Positions 31,957-39,153 of a stretch of DNA of 42,336 bases are shown here, in pieces. Source of the stretch: GCA-2748575 sp033722575 (GTDB taxonomy: Bacteria > Pseudomonadota > Gammaproteobacteria > Pseudomonadales > Ketobacteraceae); contig JAWVYU010000006.1 of NCBI GenBank assembly GCA_033722575.1, positions 1 to 42,336 of the forward strand. The letters are read 5' to 3'. The translations under genes were made by a program, and so were the position numbers. Numbering within the stretch: position 1 is the stretch's first letter; the number at the start of each line of letters is the position of its first letter. The notes under the pieces are model-generated. The model had not been told where the DNA came from, did not search any database, and saw nothing but the letters and a program-made list of their open reading frames with translations.

Positions 31957-32931
31957 CTAAACCGCCTTTCCAAGTTGGAAGATCGGCAAATAAAACCCAA
32001 TCACCATGGCCCCTATGAGAATCAGTGTCAGCACCTGAATCCCAACGTTAAAGGTTGCTCTGAAGCCTGCCAGCTCATCAGTTAGCCTGAAAGAAGCATG
32101 GCTTAACTGATATTCCAGCTCGCTGATATAGGTACCAATTCTGTCAGCATATTGCAGACGGGAGCGAGCCTGATCACGCAGCGGAAGCTCAGAAGCCACC
32201 GCACCCCGGCCGGCCATCTCATTCGTAAAACGGCAGACAGCATCATGGCCGGCACCAGCGCGCACCAACAGATACATGGCTTTTAACAGCGTATAGTCGT
32301 TGATTGCGCCAAGCATGGAGCTGCCAGAAAGCAACAGCCTATCAGGCACCCTGGAGTAACGAAACGCAGTAAAGTCTTTATAGACTTTGTATAGCGCCAT
32401 GCCAGTCATGCCCAGAACAGCCATGATGAATAAAATAAGCCCTATAAAAAAAAGATTGCCGCCGCCCATCATGAACGCGGTAAAGGCAGGCAGGTCACTG
32501 CCCAGTTCATTGAACACTGCCTGGAAGTTGGGAACCAGTTTTATAGTGAACAGCAGGCTGACTACCAGGGCGACCGCCAGTACTGTCAGGCCATAATTGA
32601 ATGTTCCCTTGATCGCCAGAAAGTAATTTGCGAGATCCTGATCCGTTTCTTTTTTCAGCCGGTAATATTCACCTATCAGGTCACCAACTTTTGATTCGTT
32701 AAGCCCGGCCTTGCGAATCATACCAAAAATCTGACTCAGCACATGCTCCTGACCACTCCCTTCACCAGAGCGAAGTCTGCGTACATAATCAATGGATTCA
32801 CTGATATCCGGGTCAGCCACTTTACTCATTCTTGCCAGCGACTCATCCAGCGACAAGGATGAATCCCGCGTCAGGAAAGCCAGCTGCCTTCCCACGAACT
32901 CCAGGTCGTCATCGATTTCAGGTCTTGTCAT
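31957..32931 (-). CDS. Short PilC/GspF-like inner-membrane platform protein
   Basis: A 324-residue protein of the T2SSF/PilC family, which forms the inner-membrane platform under type IV pili and type II secretion pseudopili. Topology: cytoplasmic helical domain (1-105), two membrane helices (about 108-130 and 155-178), second cytoplasmic domain (180-295) and a final helix. KLVPNFQAVFNELGSDLPAFT after helix 1 and the C-terminal VIGFYLPIFQLGKAV are family hallmarks. Typical members have about 400 residues; the first cytoplasmic domain is shortened here. ATG 32931 has acgga upstream. It is tightly packed between the atypical pilin-like gene and the pilin gene. Confidence 0.88.
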   Translation of the reverse strand: MTRPEIDDDLEFVGRQLAFLTRDSSLSLDESLARMSKVADPDISESIDYVRRLRSGEGSGQEHVLSQIFGMIRKAGLNESKVGDLIGEYYRLKKETDQDLANYFLAIKGTFNYGLTVLAVALVVSLLFTIKLVPNFQAVFNELGSDLPAFTAFMMGGGNLFFIGLILFIMAVLGMTGMALYKVYKDFTAFRYSRVPDRLLLSGSSMLGAINDYTLLKAMYLLVRAGAGHDAVCRFTNEMAGRGAVASELPLRDQARSRLQYADRIGTYISELEYQLSHASFRLTDELAGFRATFNVGIQVLTLILIGAMVIGFYLPIFQLGKAV

Positions 32932-32952
32932 AGTTTCCGTCCGTCATTGATT

Positions 32953-33471
32953 TTATTGCTTGCATATATTGGCCAGAATATCCGGATTAACTGTAGTGCG
33001 AGGTGCGTCAGGATGTTGCTGACCATTTGATGTCTGCGTGGCATAACCACACCGCCACACCACGCTGCCACCCTTCTTCTGTATATCCGGTTGCACGGTA
33101 ACAACGCCAACCGCGGACTCCCTTTGCAGAAAAGCCAGCTCAAACCAGAAAACCCCGGCCTCCAGCCCGTAGTCCCTGATCGATAAATACACCAGGCGTT
33201 TATCGTAATCCATTTCACGGATATGATCATAGAATTCAGTTTCCGTTGGCGAGCGCTGGTAAAAACCATAGTATTCATGGAAAAAGACTTTCAGGTCAGT
33301 GAATACGTTATAGAACTCAACCATTCTGGACTTGTCGCGATAGAAATTCACGCTGCCGAGCACCAGTCCCATTACGATAAAAACTGCAGCAACCACACCC
33401 AGCAATTCCGAGAACCGGCGCAACCATTCATCCTCGGTTTCCATTCCCCGGTCAGTCCGACGCTGACGCAT
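32953..33471 (-). CDS. Pilin-like protein without a canonical prepilin leader
   Basis: A 172-residue protein with one N-terminal membrane helix (about 22-41, LLGVVAAVFIVMGLVLGSVN) that runs into a long amphipathic helix (YRDKSRMVEFYNVFTDLKVFF), the layout of pilins. Its C-terminus carries two cysteines (VVWRCGYATQ and ILANICKQ) and ends PDILANICKQ, like the disulfide loop of minor pilins. However, there is no G-F-T-L-x-E processing site: the residues before the helix are DEWLRRFSEL. It may be an unprocessed pilin-like partner. Start: ATG 33471 has ggggg 8 bases upstream, better than GTG 33480. It begins 1 bp after the stop of the Yip1-like gene. Confidence 0.75.
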   Translation of the reverse strand: MRQRRTDRGMETEDEWLRRFSELLGVVAAVFIVMGLVLGSVNFYRDKSRMVEFYNVFTDLKVFFHEYYGFYQRSPTETEFYDHIREMDYDKRLVYLSIRDYGLEAGVFWFELAFLQRESAVGVVTVQPDIQKKGGSVVWRCGYATQTSNGQQHPDAPRTTVNPDILANICKQ

Positions 33472-33472
33472 A

Positions 33473-34051
33473 TCATGCACCCCCCAAAAAATACCAACCT
33501 AACAATAGCAACAGTAAAACACCAGGTATCAGGCATACAGAGGCTATTGCCTGTATTCGGTTATTCTGAAGCGCGTTGACACCGCTGATCAGTATAATAA
33601 AAGACCATACATACCCTATCGCGGGCACCCCCAGCAACATAAGCATGGCATAAAGGGAGGTATTCAGGCTGACCGAGGCGCCGCCAGCATGCAGCAAAGC
33701 AATACAGGCGCTGAGAAAAGACGGGATAACAGACCACTTCACTACCAACCTGACTCGATTGAAATCCAGTGATGATCCAACCAGCTTTCCGCCATAGAAA
33801 ACAGAGAAACTCAGCAGGTGAACCCAGATCCAGGCATGCAGTAATGCAACCGGTATGATTATGGCAACCCCAAAAAGGCCAGGCCCGCTGTCTGCAAATC
33901 TGGAAATGGCCTCCTGCCGGTTCCACAGGCTAACCCATGCCCAGGGCAGATACAGTGTCAATGACCCGAGATCAGGGTGATAGCGAAACAATGCCTTGAA
34001 AGCGGAGCGTGGTTCAAAGAGTACTTTTGCCACATAAATCAGATTTGCCAC
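33473..34051 (-). CDS. Yip1-like integral membrane protein
   Basis: A 192-residue membrane protein with about five hydrophobic segments: LFGVAIIIPVALLHAWIWVHLL, WSVIPSFLSACIALLHAGG, TSLYAMLMLLGVPAIGYVWSFII and CLIPGVLLLLLLGWYFLG among them. The start NLIYVAKVLFEPRSAFKALF and the overall plan match bacterial Yip1-domain proteins, often found next to envelope or transport genes and without a defined role. The frame opens at 34171 inside the upstream ATP-grasp gene. GTG 34051, with agggg about 10 bases upstream, starts where family members do and removes the overlap. It is followed by the atypical pilin-like gene after 1 bp. Confidence 0.75.
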   Translation of the reverse strand: MANLIYVAKVLFEPRSAFKALFRYHPDLGSLTLYLPWAWVSLWNRQEAISRFADSGPGLFGVAIIIPVALLHAWIWVHLLSFSVFYGGKLVGSSLDFNRVRLVVKWSVIPSFLSACIALLHAGGASVSLNTSLYAMLMLLGVPAIGYVWSFIILISGVNALQNNRIQAIASVCLIPGVLLLLLLGWYFLGGA

Positions 34052-34100
34052 GGGTAGACTGGCCCCTGAATAAAACCCTGATTTTATCCAGTCTAGCGTA

Positions 34101-35264
34101 TCAGAGAATAATATGGGGCAGGAACCGCGAGCTGTCCCTGGTGATAAGGGTTGCGTCCTCACGAATACCAATGCCTGCAGGGCTGTTTCCTGCCACCCAT
34201 GAGCCTATCAGGGTGTAATGTTTGCCGAACCTGGGCAAGGGGCAGTAATCCTGCACAATATAACCCTCATGACCATAAACCCCCGGAACCGATTCACGGA
34301 CTTCACCGTTAACCACAATGTCAACATTGGCGCCTTCGCGGGAAAACAGGGGTTTACGCACAAAGCGCTGCAAACCACAGGTTAAATCTGGTTTATCAAA
34401 ATGGCTTTCCAGCAGATTGGGGTGCCCGGGAAACAGCTCCCATAGAACGGGCAGCAGCGCCTTGTTGGAAAGCAGCGCTTTCCAGGGAGGCTCGATAAAG
34501 TGATTTCCCGATGCGGAGATGGTGTCGGCGAACTCTTCCCTCATCATCATTTCCCACGGGTAGAGTTTGAATAACAGATCAATGGCGTCATCTTCAAGAT
34601 CTGTCAGGCGTCGCTGTTCGGTTGCGCCAATATCACCGATATCCAGCTGACAGGTGACCAGCCCTGCCTGGCGGGCGCAGTCTTCCAGATAGGTAATGGT
34701 TCCCCGGTCCTCGATACTTTCAGTACAGCAGGCAAAGTGTATTTTCTCAGTAGTATAATAGGACTTAATCCGTTGAAACTGTTCAATCAATTGCTCCTGC
34801 AGGGAATTGAACTGGTCCACCGAACGGGACAGGTAACCGCTGTTGACCTGGTCTTCCAGCCACAACCATTGCCAGAAACCGGTTTCATAAACACTGGTGG
34901 GGGTATCCGCATTGTATTCCAGCAGCTTCGGTGCTCTGCTGCCATCGTACACAAAATCCATGCGGCCATACAGTGAAGGCTCTTTTTCCTTCCAGCTTCT
35001 CCGTATCCTGTCCCACTGGGACTGCGGAATGCAAAACTGCTCCAGGCAGTCTTCCCTGTCCACCACATGATCCACAACTTCCAGACACATCTGATGCAGC
35101 TCTTCGGTGGCTGCCTCCAGGTGCGTCTCGATCTGCCTCAGGGAAAACTGATAGTAACCGGATTCACACCAGTAAGGTTCACCCTGCAGGGTATGAAAAT
35201 AGAAACCGTATTCTTCGGCCTTCTGCTTCCAGTCCGGGCGCTCCCTGCAGCTATGACGGATCAC
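34101..35264 (-). CDS. ygiC: Glutathionylspermidine synthase-like ATP-grasp protein (YgiC/YjfC family)
   Basis: A 387-residue homologue of E. coli YgiC and YjfC, single-domain relatives of the synthetase half of glutathionylspermidine synthetase. The N-terminal RERPDWKQKAEEYGFYFHTL and GEPYWCESGYYQFSLRQIE, then KLLEYNADTPTSVYETGFWQWLWLEDQ, are nearly the E. coli consensus. ATP-grasp residues lie in the C-terminal half (KALLPVLWELFPGHPNLL, RKPLFSREGANVDIVVNG). E. coli YgiC is not known to make glutathionylspermidine, so the amide formed is uncertain. The start is GTG 35264 with gaggggtggg upstream. It directly follows the DUF1190 lipoprotein gene (14-bp gap), as in the enterobacterial ygiBC and yjfMC pairs. 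Confidence 0.94.
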   Translation of the reverse strand: MIRHSCRERPDWKQKAEEYGFYFHTLQGEPYWCESGYYQFSLRQIETHLEAATEELHQMCLEVVDHVVDREDCLEQFCIPQSQWDRIRRSWKEKEPSLYGRMDFVYDGSRAPKLLEYNADTPTSVYETGFWQWLWLEDQVNSGYLSRSVDQFNSLQEQLIEQFQRIKSYYTTEKIHFACCTESIEDRGTITYLEDCARQAGLVTCQLDIGDIGATEQRRLTDLEDDAIDLLFKLYPWEMMMREEFADTISASGNHFIEPPWKALLSNKALLPVLWELFPGHPNLLESHFDKPDLTCGLQRFVRKPLFSREGANVDIVVNGEVRESVPGVYGHEGYIVQDYCPLPRFGKHYTLIGSWVAGNSPAGIGIREDATLITRDSSRFLPHIIL

Positions 35265-35278
35265 TACGCACCCACCCC

Positions 35279-35866
35279 TCAGCCACCCCAGCTGGAACGG
35301 CTGGAATAGGATGCCGCCCGTACCGTTCTGCCAAAACCACCCCGCGACAGGGTTTTATAGGACGCGGGGGATTTCTGGAACATGGACTCTGACACACTCA
35401 GGTTATTGCTGTAGGGCGAGCCCACCTTCTTGCCGTCACCGGTTACCAGCTGGTTATTGACATCCGAGTACCGGCTCCTTGGCCAGTACAGCGCGCGACC
35501 GTAGTAAGGGTAAGATGATCTTCTGTCGCAGTCCTTACCCTCCGGCACCATAAACCCGGCGATGGCAGGTACATAACGGTTATCCCGGGGGTAGCACTCT
35601 TTATCGCCAAAGTCGTACTCGCATGCCGAGAGAGAACGGTATCGCGGTGCACTTCGCTGCGACTCTACCAAGGCTTTCTGATAGGCCGTGCGGCAGAAAT
35701 CCGTGCACTCTGTATCACGGATACAGTCATCTGCCGTTTTATACCAGGTGGCGTCCTGTTTCGAGCAACCGCTGGCTACAAAGGTGCCCACTATGGCGGT
35801 GGTAAGCGCCGCCGGCTTCCTCATGGCTCTGAGATCAATAAACCGCGATCTCTTCCTTCTGTTCAT
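35279..35866 (-). CDS. ygiB: DUF1190 lipoprotein (YgiB/YjfM family)
   Basis: A 195-residue lipoprotein homologous to YgiB/YjfM. A basic N-terminus and hydrophobic segment end in the lipobox VASGC, so the mature protein begins at that Cys and is anchored in the envelope. The DUF1190 pattern is clear: YKTADDCIRDTECTDFCRTAYQKAL with paired cysteines, CEYDFGDKECY, and the C-terminal SRGGFGRTVRAAS. The function of the family is unknown. It always travels with a YgiC-type ATP-grasp gene, as here, and is preceded by the DUF350 gene with a 13-bp gap. It may be the substrate or partner of the ligase (inference). Confidence 0.92.
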   Translation of the reverse strand: MNRRKRSRFIDLRAMRKPAALTTAIVGTFVASGCSKQDATWYKTADDCIRDTECTDFCRTAYQKALVESQRSAPRYRSLSACEYDFGDKECYPRDNRYVPAIAGFMVPEGKDCDRRSSYPYYGRALYWPRSRYSDVNNQLVTGDGKKVGSPYSNNLSVSESMFQKSPASYKTLSRGGFGRTVRAASYSSRSSWGG

Positions 35867-35879
35867 GACATCTCCTTCC

Positions 35880-36293
35880 CTAGTAGGTCATACAGGCGGC
35901 ATTAATAATGCCGATGGCCACCGAAACCGCCGCCACCATGATACCCGCAGCCAGTTCGCCGTCCTTGATGCGACCGGCAAGATCAGAAATCATCAGTCGC
36001 GCAAACAGAAACGCCAGCAGTTGCGCGACAAAGGCAACAATGGCCCAGACGGAAAAGTCCATGACATTCACCGAATTGGAGGCAGCGCCGCCAAGCGCGA
36101 TCGCATAGCCCACGATAGCGCCGGAAAATGCCGTGGCTGCGGCGGCGTTATTCTTGCGAATCAGCCCCCACTCGTCGTGGGGAGTTATCGCGGCATAAGC
36201 AGCCTTGAACAGCGCCAGATCAACCAGCGCCAACACAAAATAAAGGGCAAAGCTGTGCAGTCCCTGGATTGATGTCAGCAGCATATCAAGCAT
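35880..36293 (-). CDS. yjfL: DUF350 membrane protein (YjfL family)
   Basis: A 137-residue protein with about four membrane helices (FALYFVLALVDLALFKAAYA; AATAFSGAIVGYAIALGGA; FSVWAIVAFVAQLLAFLFARLM; ELAAGIMVAAVSVAIGIINAA). It has the DUF350 pattern, in which NNAAAATAFSGAIVGYAIAL is conserved. The family's role is unknown, but yjfL lies with yjfM and yjfC in E. coli, and the same trio appears here. The start overlaps the end of the potassium-channel gene by 8 bp, so the two are translationally coupled. Confidence 0.92.
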   Translation of the reverse strand: MLDMLLTSIQGLHSFALYFVLALVDLALFKAAYAAITPHDEWGLIRKNNAAAATAFSGAIVGYAIALGGAASNSVNVMDFSVWAIVAFVAQLLAFLFARLMISDLAGRIKDGELAAGIMVAAVSVAIGIINAACMTY

Positions 36294-37356
36294 GGATGGG
36301 TTCCTTTTCCTGTTGTATTAATGGTTTCCAGTCGAATTGTTCAATGCGCTCATCTGCGATGTAGTACACGATCACCCCGGGGCCGATGTGGTCGGATAGC
36401 GGCGGGTTGATTCTTATGGGCGCATCAGGACTGTCCGCCACACCAATGAGGGTGGCATCCCAGGATTCCTTCAGCAGCCAGAACAACAACTTCAGTGGTA
36501 TGGGCGGCAGATTGTCGGGCACGGTGATTGAATATTGGGTCATGCCCTGGCTGGCATTGAGCAGCTCCTGGTGCAGGCGGCTGGAGCCCGGATCTACGGC
36601 GGCTTTCACCAGCATTTCAACCGCCACCGATGGGGTGCACTCCATATTGGGGCAATGGGCCTTGAGCAGGCCACGGAGTGACTCATCGGCAAAATACACA
36701 ATGGTATGTGCCGCAGGGTTACGACTCTGGCAGTAAAGCGCCGCCGTCATGGTGACATCGTCAAGCTGGGTATCAATGATTACCGATGATGCAGAATAAA
36801 CGCAGGCGCGATCCATATCCTGGTCGTGATTGTAACTTTGCACCTTAACAAAATGGATATCACCGGGGAGCGGGTTTTCTATCTCTGCTGTGGCACAGAG
36901 CACAATCGGGCGGTTGCCGTTATAGCGGTTCTCCCTGATCAGCAGCTTCAGCAGTTTCAGGGTATGCTGTTCATTCCAGCCAATAACCAGAATATGATTT
37001 TCCAGGCTCAGATCTTTCATTCCGTAGATACCTTTCTTCCAGTGATAGGAGCTGGTGGCTGCAATCCGCCCCACAACGAGGGCAAACAGGCCAAGCCCGA
37101 GGGGAATAACGAAAAAACTGACAAAGTACTTGGCCGGTGCTGACACCGGAGACAAATCGCCGTATCCCACGGTGGATGCCGTTACCACCAGCCAGTAAAA
37201 AAAGGCGTCGTAACGCACCAGGTCGCGCTCTCCCAGAAGGTAAAGCACACCCCAGGTTATCAGCACGTAGGATAAAGTGATAAACGCCAGAGATGACCAG
37301 CGCAAGGACAGAAAATGCTTTACAAACGCTTTTTTCAGCTTATTCAGAACCCACAC
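36286..37356 (-). CDS. Two-helix potassium channel with RCK/TrkA-N-like cytoplasmic domain
   Basis: A 356-residue K+ channel. Two membrane helices (about 21-41 and 72-95) surround the pore loop with the selectivity filter TVGYGD at residues 62-67. The cytoplasmic part from about 110 resembles an RCK (TrkA-N) Rossmann domain: NHILVIGWNEQHTLKLLKLL, then DIHFVKVQSYNHDQDMDRACV and TAALYCQSRNPAAHTIVYF. It ends with a TrkA-C-like part. This is the KchXAB/MthK-like plan, without a Ca2+ site that I can identify. The start is GTG 37356; the ribosome site is weak. Gene fusions and linkages of such channels with DUF350 suggest a common envelope-stress or ion function (inference). Confidence 0.93.
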   Translation of the reverse strand: MWVLNKLKKAFVKHFLSLRWSSLAFITLSYVLITWGVLYLLGERDLVRYDAFFYWLVVTASTVGYGDLSPVSAPAKYFVSFFVIPLGLGLFALVVGRIAATSSYHWKKGIYGMKDLSLENHILVIGWNEQHTLKLLKLLIRENRYNGNRPIVLCATAEIENPLPGDIHFVKVQSYNHDQDMDRACVYSASSVIIDTQLDDVTMTAALYCQSRNPAAHTIVYFADESLRGLLKAHCPNMECTPSVAVEMLVKAAVDPGSSRLHQELLNASQGMTQYSITVPDNLPPIPLKLLFWLLKESWDATLIGVADSPDAPIRINPPLSDHIGPGVIVYYIADERIEQFDWKPLIQQEKEPIHA

Positions 37357-37509
37357 AACAGCAACCGTTCCCTGTACGCGTCATGATCTCAAACCGGTGG
37401 GCAATTAAACCACAAACCGAAACCCCGGTTCCAGTCCTGCCAGCAAACCGCAAAGGATACATAAAGAAACTATTTGTATTCCTGCGCACCCAGGCTGACG
37501 GCCGATCTG

Positions 37510-37532
37510 TCAGGCCTAAGCCCCGGGCCTGA
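37510..37532. repeat. Small inverted repeat between the methyltransferase and channel genes
   Basis: tcaggcc (37510-37516) and ggcctga (37526-37532), 7-bp arms with a 9-base GC-rich loop, within a 196-bp gap. It may be a weak terminator of the minus-strand methyltransferase gene; no T-run follows. Confidence 0.35.
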
Positions 37533-37552
37533 TCAACACGGCACTGCTATGG

Positions 37553-38344
37553 CTAAGCCGCACTCCCGCTCACTGGCCTGCCCATAAAAATGGACACCGT
37601 ATTGTCGAGCCCGCCGGACACCTGACGGAACTCCCATTCAAAAGGCACATCAATATCTGCCGTCAGCCTCTCGAAATCCTTACGGGTATACATACGCAGA
37701 ATGCTGGCCAGGCCATCCCAGGCTGCCATTGCCGGAATAAGCGGAATCATGTAGGTGAACACGCCTTTAGCCAAACGATCCTGCTTGCTCAGAAAGGGGT
37801 TAGCCGCATTCGCCAGAATAAAGTAGAACCCCATTCGGAAGGCACCCTTCCCGCTCCTGGTCATGGGTTCCAGAATAAAAATGGCCTTTCCCTTCTCGGC
37901 GCTGTCCTTCAGTATTTTTGAAGCCAGCTCCGGTGGAAAATGATGGAAAGCACTGATAACCATTCTGCCAGAGTGAGGATGGCTGTCCGGCACATCTGAC
38001 GCGTCAAGGGGTGTATCGATCACTTCAATATTACCGGGATATTTGTCTGCCACCTCTGCCATCTGATGACTTACGGGAAACAGATCCGAGATGTAGAATT
38101 GCGGTAACGGATCGCCCCGCTCTTTCAGGGCATCCAGCAGCACCGCGGCCGGTTCTCCGGAGCCACTGCACATATCCAGCAACTTTCTGCTTTCAAGGCG
38201 CTCGCAAAATTCTTTAAAAACCGGAGCCGCCGTTTTGCACACACCGCTCCATCGCATGGCATTGCCAAGGCTTTCCACCACTGAATCACGGAGCACACGG
38301 GGAGTCCGTGGCAGATCCATAAACTCAAATAGCTGGAACCTCAT
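37553..38344 (-). CDS. Class I SAM-dependent methyltransferase
   Basis: A 263-residue methyltransferase of the Rossmann type. The SAM-binding motif I is LLDMCSGSGEPAAVLLDAL (about 55-73), and the acidic end of strand 2 is YISDLFPVS. Motif IV-like residues are in GRMVISAFHHFPPELASKIL, a HHF motif typical of this unnamed family. The C-terminal half has hydrophobic segments (FRMGFYFILANAANPFL, FTYMIPLIPAMAAWDGLASIL) that may associate with the membrane or bind a lipid-like substrate. The ATG at 38344 has ggaggcg upstream. The acceptor cannot be deduced. It is 51 bp downstream of the small membrane protein gene. Confidence 0.88.
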   Translation of the reverse strand: MRFQLFEFMDLPRTPRVLRDSVVESLGNAMRWSGVCKTAAPVFKEFCERLESRKLLDMCSGSGEPAAVLLDALKERGDPLPQFYISDLFPVSHQMAEVADKYPGNIEVIDTPLDASDVPDSHPHSGRMVISAFHHFPPELASKILKDSAEKGKAIFILEPMTRSGKGAFRMGFYFILANAANPFLSKQDRLAKGVFTYMIPLIPAMAAWDGLASILRMYTRKDFERLTADIDVPFEWEFRQVSGGLDNTVSIFMGRPVSGSAA

Positions 38345-38395
38345 GATCGCCTCCTGTTCAGTTAATAAGTCGCAAACAAGCAGCCCGAAAGGCCA

Positions 38396-38944
38396 TCAGC
38401 CCGCATCATTTTCCCGGGACAATTCTGATTTGCAGTATTCATCAACAGCGTCCGCTCCGGTCACATTAAAGCGAGAAATTCTGACAACGTACTCGGCATC
38501 CTTGCCACCGGCCATGCGGGGCAAATCGACTTTGGCGTGCGCTGTATCCCCGGGGAACACCGTTCTCACGTCGTGCAGCCACTCATTCCGGGTGTAGGAA
38601 GGCAGGCCTGTTGCATCAAGTGCTGCCACTTCTACGTGAAAGTTATCCAGTGAATAGGCGCTGTTGTTTTTAATGGTCAGGGTCAGGGTATTGGACCCGG
38701 CACCCTGCTCTACTTTGTAACCCAGCAGTTCGACCTCTTTTCTCACCTTTTCCACCAGCGATTGCCTCAGCCTGGTGTTTTCGGAGCTCTCGGACAATGC
38801 CTTAACGCCGGATACGCCGATGTCCGTAAAAAAACCCAGCAGGGATATCACGGCATAGACAAGCAAAAACAAAGTACCAAACAGGTAACAGGTGGCTATC
38901 CACCAGACAGAGTTTCTTTTGTATATAATTCTTTGCTCTTCCAT
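38396..38944 (-). CDS. Small membrane protein with a periplasmic beta domain (FxLYD-like)
   Basis: A 182-residue protein with one membrane helix (about 14-38, IATCYLFGTLFLLVYAVISLLGFF), a short helical stalk (SSENTRLRQSLVEKVRKEVE) and a C-terminal beta-sandwich-like domain. In that domain NTLTLTIKNNSAYSLDNFHVEVAALD resembles FxLYD/DUF-type domains that bind other envelope proteins. No catalytic motif. It is probably cotranscribed with the methyltransferase. Function unknown. Confidence 0.78.
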   Translation of the reverse strand: MEEQRIIYKRNSVWWIATCYLFGTLFLLVYAVISLLGFFTDIGVSGVKALSESSENTRLRQSLVEKVRKEVELLGYKVEQGAGSNTLTLTIKNNSAYSLDNFHVEVAALDATGLPSYTRNEWLHDVRTVFPGDTAHAKVDLPRMAGGKDAEYVVRISRFNVTGADAVDEYCKSELSRENDAG

Positions 38945-39153
38945 TCAAAGACTCCCTTCCTCATCCTGACTGCAATTCTGGTCTTTTCATGGCGCATATT
39001 AACATCCGATGCCGGTGACTATGACATAGAAAAGCGATTGATTAACTGTCCCCGGAGCCCACGCCACCTCGACTTTCAGCCACTGGAATCATGAACAGAT
39101 TCGCCGATTGAACGCCAGCCTCCTGATAGACCAATCAGCAGAACCGCCTTTGC

